Shown here piece by piece: positions 25,962 through 34,375 of a stretch of 64,000 nt of DNA. Position numbers and translations under genes: made by a program. How positions within the stretch are numbered: position 1 is the stretch's first letter; every line of letters begins with the position of its first letter. Under the pieces are notes generated by a model. It had not been told where the DNA came from. It saw only the letters and a list, made by a program, of their open reading frames with translations, and did not search any database. The DNA is from Candidatus Nitronauta litoralis (GTDB lineage: Bacteria; Nitrospinota; Nitrospinia; Nitrospinales; Nitrospinaceae): NCBI GenBank assembly GCA_015698285.1, contig CP048685.1, positions 1,426,001 to 1,490,000 on the forward strand, written 5' to 3'.

Positions 25962-26405
25962 TCAATTCTCCTGAGAGGTGGCTTTCGACGTTGAAAAGCT
26001 CAGTTTCTTCGTCATGGTTAGCAGGGTGCCACAATCGCGGTCGGTGCAGTAGTGGACGTTGTCCATAATGGAATTAATAAACAGGGTCCCCAGGCCGCCC
26101 GGTCGGATTTTATCAAGATCCCGCGGTTGGAACGATTTAGTATCACATTGTTTACCAAAATCCTGCACTTCGACAGAAAACTCATCATTTTCAAGACGAA
26201 ACGTGATTTCAATGGGGCAATCCTGTTTGCCATCGTAACTGTATTTAATGATGTTAGAGCAGGCTTCGTCCACACACAGGACCACTTTGTAGATCAGGTC
26301 CGGGGGGACTTCCTTATAACTGAGGAAATGCTCGATGACTTTGCGAGTGAGACTCAAATACTTGGCATCACTGGGGATGATTAGTTTTACGGGTTTGGAG
26401 TCCAT
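25962..26405 (-). CDS. RsbW/SpoIIAB-like serine kinase (anti-sigma type ATPase)
   Basis: A 147-residue GHKL ATPase-fold protein. The N box is VDEACSNIIKYSY, the G1-type motif VQDFGKQCD and the G2-type motif RPGGLGTLFI, all as in RsbW-type kinases. It would bind ATP and phosphorylate the downstream STAS protein on its DSSG serine. It is the first gene of the operon leading into mlaEFD. No sigma factor gene is seen in the window. Confidence 0.85.
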   Translation of the reverse strand: MDSKPVKLIIPSDAKYLSLTRKVIEHFLSYKEVPPDLIYKVVLCVDEACSNIIKYSYDGKQDCPIEITFRLENDEFSVEVQDFGKQCDTKSFQPRDLDKIRPGGLGTLFINSIMDNVHYCTDRDCGTLLTMTKKLSFSTSKATSQEN

Positions 26406-26739
26406 AGGCTAACTAATTGGAATTTTAATTATTAAAGGGAATCTAAGTCAGGCGGTCCTGTGCTCCCCCTTCCACCTGTAATTGATCTTAATAATATAAC
26501 ACATTCTTTTTTAAGGGGAAATACCGAATTTGGACCCTTGGGGACCGGGAAATTTCACCTTGGAATAGCTTGATTTTCCATTATCTGAAGGAATAACTCA
26601 GCTTTGGCGGAAGGTTTATTGGCAAGTTGGGGAATCCATGCAAAGCATTGGGTTCCTGCACCAATCTGGCAACAGTTTTGAGAAGCTGCCCTGTTCCGTT
26701 ATTCTTATTTACCAACCCACTGTAATTAAGGAGATCAAT
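26406..26739. other. Intergenic region without a recognised feature (334 bp)
   Basis: This is divergent spacing between the RsbW-like gene (leftward) and the small lipoprotein gene (rightward). It presumably holds both promoters. I see AT-rich stretches (about 26485-26525) but no clear pair of promoter boxes, no repeat family and no RNA gene. Confidence 0.4.
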
Positions 26740-26940
26740 ATGAAATCATCGATATGGCTGGCTGCGGGACTTCTGGCATTTTCAATGGTTGCCACGGGGT
26801 GTGAAAAACAGGAAAAAGAAGCCGAGGAACGGGGAAAAATCCCGAAAAAAACAATTAAGAAGGCTGAGGAAACCGTGAACAAGGCCGTCCAATCTCTGGA
26901 AAATTCTCTCGAGAAAGCTGGAGATGAGTTGGATAACTAA
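26740..26940 (+). CDS. Small helical lipoprotein
   Basis: The start is ATG 26740, 6 bp after AAGGAG (26728-26733). The 66-residue product has a signal peptide with lipobox VATGC (Cys 21), followed by a highly charged Lys/Glu-rich segment with heptad-like spacing (ETVNKAVQSLENSLEKAGDEL), probably a single amphipathic helix or small coiled coil. I do not recognise the family; small lipoproteins of this type often have structural or stress roles. Confidence 0.7.
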   Translation: MKSSIWLAAGLLAFSMVATGCEKQEKEAEERGKIPKKTIKKAEETVNKAVQSLENSLEKAGDELDN

Positions 26941-27942
26941 ACAGGTTCATCAATTGCAGTGCAGGCTTTCTTCAAATGGATACTGGACCAGGCGGCTCTA
27001 AATAAAAAGAAGGATTGGCCATTATGTGAGTAAACACGATAGTCGTCCGTTTCTCACCTCCCTGGTAGATGGAATGCTTTTGGAGGGATCCGAAAGATTG
27101 AAGTTTAAACTGGATGATAAAATAATTCATGATAAGAATTTGCGCGGTTCCTTTTTGGCCTCGAATTCTATTTAGTCTTTTTCAGGTCCAAAAACTTGTC
27201 TCTGGTTTAGGAAAGTCCTTGAGCGCAGGCGAGAAACAAGAGTGATTGGTGATTTTTCCGCGCACAACAGTTTGCCGGTCTTCAAAAATTGCTGTTGAAG
27301 CTATTCTGGGTTCCGAAGCTAATATTTCGTATTTCAGGTAATAGTTAACAAGCGCCAAGTTTAAATCCTATCAGGTTACGGGTAGGACTTTTTTTACAGC
27401 CTGGTAAAAGCCACTGTCGTTCCTCTCTATTAAAATAAGAAAAGGTTTGAAAAAGGCTGTTTTGTCGGCGAGGTTTTTTTTCCGGGAGGGGGCGGGGAAA
27501 GAAAAAGAATTCGTCCTTTAGAGTATTTTCAAAACCATTTATAAAAATTAAGAAATTCACTGGTTATAAACTGAATACTGTTTAAAATCCCAACCCCGTT
27601 TTTTCCACCTTGTTTCATTCATTTCAAACCTTTTCCTGTTTTTTTTTGCGGATGATTTCATGTATGATTCCCGGGAAACAATCAAAAATAAAAACTGGAG
27701 ATGGTCTGGGAGCTCTGGCAGAAATGCATTTTTGGTTGTTGTTAAAAAAAAATTTTGATCCCTTTCTTTTTCTCTGAATTTAAAGAAAATGTTTCGAATT
27801 ATTTAACTGGCCTTGTTTTTTTAACAGAGAGCTTAAGGACTGGGAATTAACGGCTGGACTGGAAATGATGACGGTTGACAAACTGCTGGCAAATACCTGA
27901 AACTAAACGCTTCTTAACATAAGACGAAATGATGAGGTTAGA
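26941..27942. other. Long intergenic region with no supported gene (1002 bp)
   Basis: All six frames are short. A 71-codon leftward frame at 27345-27560 has no start context or protein-like composition. The region is AT-rich with many homopolymer runs (for example near 27470-27510 and 27740-27790). None of the dispersed repeat families found elsewhere is evident. It may hold decayed sequence, an RNA gene that I cannot recognise, or a long leader for the sugar-nucleotide genes at 27943. Confidence 0.4.
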
Positions 27943-28647
27943 ATGAAAGTTATTATTTTGAGCGGAGGGAAAGGGATCCGGGCTTTCCCTTTTACGGAAT
28001 ATCTTCCAAAGCCAATGCTCCCGCTCGGGGGTTCACCTATAGTGGCTCATGTCATCAACAGCTTTATCAGACAGGGCTTCAACGAATTTATTCTGGCTGC
28101 AGGGTATCGTAAGGCGGAGCTAGAGGATTATTTTTATAAAAAAGACCTCGGGGCAAAAATCGATATCGTCAATACGGGCGAAGAAACGGATACCGGCGGA
28201 AGGGTTCTGGCCTGCAAGGATCTGGTAGGCGACTCTTTCATGGTGACCTATGCAGATGGATTGTGTGATGTTCCGTTGGATAAACTGGTGGAGTTCCACA
28301 AAGGGAATAAGGGGGTAGGCACCATTACCTCGGTGCCCATGTACAGCCCTTATGGTGTTCTGGATGTTGCTGAGGATGGACGTGTACTCAAATTCCGCGA
28401 GAAACCTCGTATCAAGGGAACCTGGATCAACGCCGGGTTTATCGTTTTTGACAAAACTGTTTTCGATCACTGGCAGGGAGAGAACCTGGAGAAGGAAGTG
28501 TTTCCTAATCTTCTTGAAAAAGGTCTCGCTTATACCTATCGCCACGATGGATTTTTTAAATCGGCGGACAATTATAAAGACATCCTGGAATTTGAAGAAT
28601 TGATGCAGGATGGTGCGCTGCCCTGGCTTGTAAAGGAGAAATGCTGA
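27943..28647 (+). CDS. Sugar nucleotidyltransferase, glucose-1-phosphate cytidylyltransferase-like
   Basis: A 234-residue NTP-transferase. It opens KVIILSGGKGIRAFPFTEYLPKPMLPLGG (given here as the GGKG...PKPM signature). The metal/sugar site YADG and the segment FREKPRIKGTWINAGFIVF resemble RfbF-type cytidylyltransferases. The next gene looks like a CDP-glucose 4,6-dehydratase, which supports CTP plus glucose-1-phosphate as substrates, but a thymidylyl- or other nucleotidyltransferase cannot be excluded. Its stop overlaps the next start by 1 bp. Confidence 0.75.
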   Translation: MKVIILSGGKGIRAFPFTEYLPKPMLPLGGSPIVAHVINSFIRQGFNEFILAAGYRKAELEDYFYKKDLGAKIDIVNTGEETDTGGRVLACKDLVGDSFMVTYADGLCDVPLDKLVEFHKGNKGVGTITSVPMYSPYGVLDVAEDGRVLKFREKPRIKGTWINAGFIVFDKTVFDHWQGENLEKEVFPNLLEKGLAYTYRHDGFFKSADNYKDILEFEELMQDGALPWLVKEKC

Positions 28648-29612
28648 TGTCTTTCTGGGAAGGGCGCAAAGTCCTGGTTACCGGATGTACGGGTTTTCTT
28701 GGTTGGTGGTTGACCTCTGAACTGGTTCGCCATAAAGCGGAAGTGACCGGGTTGGTACGCGACCTGACACCGCAGGCTCCATTTTTTGCCAAGGGCATGG
28801 ACAAAAAAATTAACATGGTCCGTGGGACGATCGAAGATTACGACACCGTTGAACGGGCGATTAACGAATATGAAATCGATACCGTGTTCCACCTGGCGGC
28901 GCAAGCGATAGTGGGTGTTGCCAATCGCAACCCGATGTCCACTTTTGAGGCCAACATCAAGGGAACCTGGATTGTGATGGAAGCCTGTCGACAGAATAAA
29001 CTGGTGTCGCGTGTTGTGGTTGCCTCCAGTGACAAGGCGTATGGAAACCATGAAGTGCTTCCTTACAATGAAGACTTTGCCTTGCAGGGTAGCCATCCTT
29101 ATGACGTTTCAAAAAGCTGTGCCGACCTCATTGCGTTGACTTACCACAACACCTACGGAACACCGGTGTGTGTCACCCGCTGCGGAAACCTGTTCGGTCC
29201 GGGAGATATGAACTTTAATCGCATTATTCCGGGCACCATGCAGTCCATCATGAAAAACCAGAACCCGGTTATTCGAAGCGACGGTTCCCCCATGCGTGAT
29301 TATGTGTTCGTTCTTGATATTGCGCGTGCCTATATGATGCTGGCTGAGCACATGGACGATAAATCAATCCACGGGACAGCGTTCAATTTTGGAACTGGAG
29401 AACCGGTTTCTGTTTTGGAACTCACTGAAAAGATCCTCAAGGTTGCAGGGCGTGAAGACCTCAAACCTGATGTGCAGAATAGTGCGCATGGGGAAATCCT
29501 GCATCAATATCTTTCCTCCACCAAAGCCCGTGAGGTTTTAGGATGGGAACCTGCCGCTTCACTTTCCGACCGTCTCCAGGAAACATTTGATTGGTATCGA
29601 GAGAACGCATAA
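28647..29612 (+). CDS. SDR epimerase/dehydratase, CDP-glucose 4,6-dehydratase-like
   Basis: The start is ATG 28647 (MSFWEGRKVLVTG), which has AAGGAG 9 bp upstream; an ATG at 28641 is too close to that site. It encodes 321 residues of an extended short-chain dehydrogenase: the NAD-binding motif TGCTGFLG, HLAAQA, and the active-site tyrosine/lysine in PYDVSK. FWEGRKV and HPYDVSKSCADLI resemble RfbG. It would turn CDP-glucose into the 4-keto-6-deoxy sugar for surface polysaccharide. Confidence 0.75.
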   Translation: MSFWEGRKVLVTGCTGFLGWWLTSELVRHKAEVTGLVRDLTPQAPFFAKGMDKKINMVRGTIEDYDTVERAINEYEIDTVFHLAAQAIVGVANRNPMSTFEANIKGTWIVMEACRQNKLVSRVVVASSDKAYGNHEVLPYNEDFALQGSHPYDVSKSCADLIALTYHNTYGTPVCVTRCGNLFGPGDMNFNRIIPGTMQSIMKNQNPVIRSDGSPMRDYVFVLDIARAYMMLAEHMDDKSIHGTAFNFGTGEPVSVLELTEKILKVAGREDLKPDVQNSAHGEILHQYLSSTKAREVLGWEPAASLSDRLQETFDWYRENA

Positions 29613-29779
29613 CTGATTTACCGGGTTTTTTAAAAAAGTAATAGAGACTAAGGAAGGGTAAAACAAACGCCTTTTGCTTTGATTATCGTTCTTTTTTTTC
29701 TAACTTTTGATCCGGATAAATGAATTAATAAAATATCAAATGACTTTGTAGAGGGATATCTGTAAGGGATAGTTTCATT

Positions 29780-30946
29780 ATGAAGGTTTTGCATGCTTAC
29801 AACAGGCACAGAGGTATCGGTGGTTCTGACAATGCCTGGGATGAAACCATCCGAATTTCGCGTGAAGGCGGATTGGAGATAGGGGAGTTTTCCCGAAACA
29901 GTCGCGATATTGTCCCCAATATACTTGGTAAAGCCCAGGCCTTTTTCTCGGGACTTTATTCAAAAAGTGCGGTTGAGGATTTTGATCGGCACCTGGATTC
30001 TTTCAAACCTGACGTGGTTCACGCTCACGAGCTTTATCCCCTTATTTCTCCGTGGATTTTAAAACGATGCGCTGAAAGAAAAATCCCGGCTGTTTTTACC
30101 TGTTACGACTATCGAATGACCTGTGCCGTTGTCACTCATTTTCATAAAGGAAAGCTGTGCCTCCGCTGTAAAAATGGAAAAGAGTGGTGGGCTGTTTTAA
30201 AAAACTGCCGGAGTAACGTTTTCGAAAGCCTGGCCTATGCACTTCGAAATCGCGTTGCGAGGACAAACCGTTTATTCATTGATAATGTTTCACAGTTCAT
30301 CGTTTTGTCTGACTTTCCGAAACAGTGGTTAATCAATGAAGTGGGGATAGCTCCAGAGCGGGTCAGTGTTAACCCCTGTTCCTTAAAGCTTCCGGAAGAA
30401 ACTGGAGATCCCGCCAAAGGGGATTATGTGGCGTTTGCGGGAAGATTTGCATCAGAGAAAGGAGTTGACTTGCTTGTTGAGGCTGCACGAAAAGCAAAGG
30501 TCCCGGTAAAACTTGCGGGAGATGCTGACACTCACCCGGCAATCAAAGAAGGTGATTCGGTCGAATGCTTAATGATCCGAGGTAAGGAGGAGTTATCGAA
30601 GTTTTACCGGAATGCCAGAATGGTGGTGGTTCCCAGTATCTGGTATGAAACGTTTGGATTGGTTGCTGCCGAGGCAATGAGCTATGGCATACCGGTGGTG
30701 GCTTCCCGTTTTGGGGCTTTAATGAGTACCGTGAAGGATGGTGTGTCCGGACTTCTTTTTGAAATGAACAATGCAGATGATCTTGCAGAAAAAATCACTA
30801 CAATATGGAACGATCCTGACCTCGCTAAAAAACTGGGAGAGGGCGGAAGGCGGGAAGTGAAAGAACGTTTCGATCCTTCTCTCCAGTTTTCCCAATTGGT
30901 TGAGGTATATGAAAAGGCGATAGCCAGCCCGATCCACAAGAACTAA
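29780..30946 (+). CDS. GT-B glycosyltransferase, family 4 type
   Basis: A 388-residue glycosyltransferase. The N-terminal half contains VVHAHELYPLISPW and a Cys cluster (FTCYDYRMTC, LCLRCKNG). The C-terminal half has FAGRFASEKGVDLLVEAA and the nucleotide-sugar motif YETFGLVAAEAMSYGIPVV (E-x7-E). There is no membrane segment, so it acts at the cytoplasmic face. It follows the CDP-sugar genes by 167 bp and may use their product in O-antigen or capsule synthesis, but acceptor and donor are unknown. Confidence 0.8.
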   Translation: MKVLHAYNRHRGIGGSDNAWDETIRISREGGLEIGEFSRNSRDIVPNILGKAQAFFSGLYSKSAVEDFDRHLDSFKPDVVHAHELYPLISPWILKRCAERKIPAVFTCYDYRMTCAVVTHFHKGKLCLRCKNGKEWWAVLKNCRSNVFESLAYALRNRVARTNRLFIDNVSQFIVLSDFPKQWLINEVGIAPERVSVNPCSLKLPEETGDPAKGDYVAFAGRFASEKGVDLLVEAARKAKVPVKLAGDADTHPAIKEGDSVECLMIRGKEELSKFYRNARMVVVPSIWYETFGLVAAEAMSYGIPVVASRFGALMSTVKDGVSGLLFEMNNADDLAEKITTIWNDPDLAKKLGEGGRREVKERFDPSLQFSQLVEVYEKAIASPIHKN

Positions 30947-31119
30947 CTATCAACCTCATTTCGTTATTCAACTTCAGTTCCTGCACAGTAATTAGATCAC
31001 AAACATTAATATCAGCTTTTGCCTGAATGACAGGCTCTGGGTTTTTTTGATTTTTTATCGCAATAACTTTGAAGCGACTCCCTGGATAAAATTTACTAAA
31101 TTAGTATCGAGTCCCGGCC

Positions 31120-31656
31120 GTGCTGTTTAAAATTGTTTCAGCAGAAAATTTGTGGTGGTTGTATCTTGTTTTTGTTGCGGGTGCCCTCGCGATGGCCCTG
31201 GGATATGTCTCCATGGCACGGCAGGCCAAAGATCCATCAGCATCCAAAAAGTGGTTGTTAAAAATTAGATTTATTCTGCCACTATGCACCATAGGGATGC
31301 TGCTGGCGACCTGGTTGGTCTACAAACAGGAAACGGCGACTCTGGAAATCAGGAAAGATTCTTTGTTGATTCATGCAGGGTGGTATAGCCAGGAGATTCC
31401 CAAATCCCGACTAAGGCTGGATGAAGCACGATTCATAAATTTGAAAGAAGAACATCAGCTTCAACCCGTGATAAGGACCAATGGAACCGGGGCACCGGGT
31501 CTGAGCGCAGGTTGGTTCAGGTTGAGGAATGGCGACAAGGCGTTTCTGCTGGTAACCCGAAAAAACAATGTGCTCTATCTTCCAACACAGGATTACATTC
31601 TGTTGCTAAGCCTCAAGGAACCTGTGAAATTTTTGGATGCCTTGATATTAAATTAA
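31120..31656 (+). CDS. Membrane protein with bacterial PH-like domain
   Basis: A 178-residue protein with two transmembrane segments (about 12-33 and 50-66) followed by a beta-rich region (about 72-170), including IRKDSLLIHAGWYSQEIP and GWFRLRNGDKAFLLVTRKNN, that resembles bacterial PH-domain proteins. The function is unknown. It converges on and overlaps by 4 bp the stop of the permease gene on the other strand. Confidence 0.6.
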   Translation: MLFKIVSAENLWWLYLVFVAGALAMALGYVSMARQAKDPSASKKWLLKIRFILPLCTIGMLLATWLVYKQETATLEIRKDSLLIHAGWYSQEIPKSRLRLDEARFINLKEEHQLQPVIRTNGTGAPGLSAGWFRLRNGDKAFLLVTRKNNVLYLPTQDYILLLSLKEPVKFLDALILN

Positions 31657-32402
31657 TAACGATTGTACCGTTTCTCAATCTTGCTTAGGAGGCGCGACAT
31701 GATGAGGGTGAGGAACAGATAAAGCAGTGCTATATAGGTATACGTTTCAAAATAATTGAAGTGGCGGATGGCGTATTCATTGCCGACCCGCAGGATATCT
31801 GTTATCGCCAGCACCGAAACCAGGCTGGTGTCTTTCAACATCCCCAGTGTCTGATTACCGACAGCGGGTACAATCGTTCGTAACGCCTGCGGCATGACGA
31901 TCTGCATCAGGGCCTGTTTCTCGGTCATCCCCAGACTGCGCGCGGCTTCGGCCTGTTCTTTTGGAATGGCCTGAACTCCGGCGCGAAACACGTCCGCCAT
32001 ATACGCCCCGTAACAAAAACCAAATCCCAATACCGCCGCCACCAGCGCGGGCACGCGGACAAACTCGCCCAGCGCATAATAGATATAGAACAGCAATACC
32101 AGCAGCGGGATGCCGCGCAAGGTTTCCGTGTATAAGGAAACGATCAAACGAACATCAGGACGGGACGACAGCATGCCGACCCCCGCGATAAAGCCGACCA
32201 GTATGGCGGCGGCACTGCTCATCAGGGTGATGAGCAGTGTATAAACAATTCCTTTTGGGAGTAATGAGGCCAGCGCGAGATAGCCTCCGCCTTCACTGGG
32301 TGTGAACGATTCCTGCGCCGGTAAAATGACCAGAAAAATTAAACTGATCCCAACCAGAATATTCCAGGCCCATTTGGAAGCTTGTGGAGTACCGTTGTTC
32401 AT
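31653..32402 (-). CDS. Polar amino acid-type ABC permease
   Basis: A 249-residue permease of the HisM/GlnP class. The family segment TLLITLMSSAAAILVGFIAG and the coupling loop AEAARSLGMTEKQALMQIVMPQALR are present, with five or six helices. It is the last gene of a three-gene importer, and its start overlaps the binding-protein stop by 4 bp (32399-32402). It is probably a homodimer because only one permease gene is present. Confidence 0.88.
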   Translation of the reverse strand: MNNGTPQASKWAWNILVGISLIFLVILPAQESFTPSEGGGYLALASLLPKGIVYTLLITLMSSAAAILVGFIAGVGMLSSRPDVRLIVSLYTETLRGIPLLVLLFYIYYALGEFVRVPALVAAVLGFGFCYGAYMADVFRAGVQAIPKEQAEAARSLGMTEKQALMQIVMPQALRTIVPAVGNQTLGMLKDTSLVSVLAITDILRVGNEYAIRHFNYFETYTYIALLYLFLTLIMSRLLSKIEKRYNRY

Positions 32403-33181
32403 TTAAGCTCCGGTACCGAAGCCGCAAGCCCCAGTTCCCACTTTTCGTGCAGCCGCTCAATGGTTCCATTCTTTATGAGAGTCTTGATAGCTTTGTCCAA
32501 CGTTGTCTTTAGCTCTTTATTATCCGGCGCCATGATGATTCCGTAATATTCTTCGGTCAGCACTTCCTCAACCATTTTTATCTTCTGAAAAATTTCGTTG
32601 TCGTGGTTTTTGTAATACAAAGTCCCGGTGCTTTCGCCCAGTACAGCATCGATCTCTCCTTTAATCATATCCGCTACTGCATGGTTGTATTTTTCATACG
32701 CGATCTTTTCTATCTCCGGGTGCTTCTCTAAAAAGAAATAAGAAGTGGTGCCACGTTGTGCACCGACTTTCATTTTTCCTTCTTTTAGATCCTGCAGGCT
32801 TTTAATTCGCTCGTCGTCCCGACGAACCACAATCGCCAGGCCGCTCCTGAGATAGGGAGTGGAAAAGGCCATGTTCTTTTTTCGTTCTTCCAGGATGGTG
32901 ATGGAGCTGATGGACATGTCGAATTTGTGTGTAACGACTCCGCTGATGATGCCCGCCCAGGCAACGTTGATGGTTTCATATTCAAACCCGGCAGTTTTGG
33001 CGATCGCATCCAACAGTTCGATTTCAAATCCCTCCAACTTGTTCTGATCGTTCACGTAGGCCATGGGAATCAATGTGGCATCAATCCCTACCTTATATTT
33101 TGGTGTCTGGTTGGTATCGGCGCAGGCTGACAGCATGAACATGACAAAAATAATACTGAGACCTCTGCAAAAAAATTTCAT
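32399..33181 (-). CDS. Periplasmic solute-binding lipoprotein (family 3)
   Basis: A 260-residue family 3 binding protein. The lipobox MLSAC (Cys 20) anchors it. KYKVGIDATLIPMAYVNDQNKLEGFEIELLDAIA (here as the start PMAY and GFEIELLDAI) and MSISSITILEERKKNMAFSTPY-type motifs (MSISSITI, FSTPY) mark the ligand-binding fold. It delivers an amino acid or a related compound; the ligand cannot be read off. Its start overlaps the ATPase stop by 4 bp. Confidence 0.88.
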   Translation of the reverse strand: MKFFCRGLSIIFVMFMLSACADTNQTPKYKVGIDATLIPMAYVNDQNKLEGFEIELLDAIAKTAGFEYETINVAWAGIISGVVTHKFDMSISSITILEERKKNMAFSTPYLRSGLAIVVRRDDERIKSLQDLKEGKMKVGAQRGTTSYFFLEKHPEIEKIAYEKYNHAVADMIKGEIDAVLGESTGTLYYKNHDNEIFQKIKMVEEVLTEEYYGIIMAPDNKELKTTLDKAIKTLIKNGTIERLHEKWELGLAASVPELK

Positions 33182-34263
33182 TCAGGCTCCGGGGGAAACA
33201 GATGAAGGGAAGACGGTTCAAGGTAAACTTTAATATTTTCCTGCTCTTTATCAAAGGAGGATGGCGACTGATACCCTGTTTCGACTTTCAGAAAATTTCC
33301 AGATTGCATTTTGACGCGGAACATCAGGCGGGAACCGAGTACGGTTCGTTCCAGCAGGTCGCAATCGACAAGGTTCGTGGTTTCGGCTACGGAATCATTC
33401 TTGTTCACAAAGCGGATGCGCTCCGGGCGGATATAACCGATGCAGGGTTTGCCTTTCGACAATGGCATTGCGGATTCACCATATAAGGTGTCACCTTCTT
33501 TAGTGCGTACCCGCACACGATTACTTTTAATATCTTGAACCACAGCTTCGAAGGCGTTGGTGTCGCCCAGGAAACGCACGACAAACGGGGTGGCGGGGGA
33601 TTCGCACAGAGTATCGGGTGTGCCGACCTGTTCCAGCCGTCCCCCGTTTAAAACACCGACGCGGTGTGCCAGCCGGAACGCTTCCTGCCGATCATGCGTG
33701 ACAAACACAAAGGTGGTGCCGAAGGTTTTTTGAATATCGACCAGTTCGTCGCCGAGATCCTGCCGCAGGTTTTCGTCGATAGCTGACAACGGTTCATCCA
33801 GCAACAAAACTTTTGGTCTGTTGATGAGTGCCCGCGCAAGCGCCACACGTTGCGACTCCCCACCGCTCAGTTGGTTGGGCCAGGCACTGCGTTTTGCCGT
33901 CAGGCGCAGGATTTCCAGAAGTTCTCCGATGCGCTTTCTGGTTTCAGATTCTTTAAGTTGCGCAATCCGGGGACCGACCGCGATGTTGTCGTAAACATTC
34001 ATATGGGGGAACAGGGCATGCCGTTGGAAAATGAAGCCTACCGGACGTTTCTCTACCGGTCGGCTATCCAGAATTTCGCCGCCCAGGCTCACCGAACCCT
34101 GATCTGCCGTTTCAAATCCCGCGATCAACCGGAGGAGGGTGGTTTTTCCACAACCACTTGGCCCGAGCAGGACAAACCGTTCTCCCTCTTGAATATCGAG
34201 GGAAAGTCCGTCCAGAACGGTCTGGCTCTGAAATGATTTTTTGATGTCTTTGAGCTGTAGCAT
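33178..34263 (-). CDS. ABC importer ATPase with C-terminal TOBE-type domain
   Basis: A 361-residue ATPase. Walker A is GPSGCGKT, signature LSGGESQRVALARA, Walker B VLLLDEPLSAID and the H-loop FVTHD. About 120 extra C-terminal residues (VQDIKSNRVRVRTKEG, IGYIRPERIRF) form a TOBE-like regulatory domain. This is the PotA/CysA/FbpC type, whereas the downstream binding protein and permease are of the amino acid type, whose usual ATPase is about 250 residues and lacks TOBE. It is the first gene of the importer, with 4-bp overlaps throughout. Confidence 0.88.
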   Translation of the reverse strand: MLQLKDIKKSFQSQTVLDGLSLDIQEGERFVLLGPSGCGKTTLLRLIAGFETADQGSVSLGGEILDSRPVEKRPVGFIFQRHALFPHMNVYDNIAVGPRIAQLKESETRKRIGELLEILRLTAKRSAWPNQLSGGESQRVALARALINRPKVLLLDEPLSAIDENLRQDLGDELVDIQKTFGTTFVFVTHDRQEAFRLAHRVGVLNGGRLEQVGTPDTLCESPATPFVVRFLGDTNAFEAVVQDIKSNRVRVRTKEGDTLYGESAMPLSKGKPCIGYIRPERIRFVNKNDSVAETTNLVDCDLLERTVLGSRLMFRVKMQSGNFLKVETGYQSPSSFDKEQENIKVYLEPSSLHLFPPEPE

Positions 34264-34375
34264 GCCTCTCCTCAGTAAACACCTTGCATGTTGAGAGCAT
34301 TTTATATAAATTTCGGGTCAGACTACATCGAATAATGGGATAGCCTCAAACAACCCCTCATCTTTTGGATCGAAT

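Noticed and set aside
27345-27560. 71-codon leftward frame in the long gene-free region
   Set aside because: It has no start context, low complexity and no neighbour in a shared operon.
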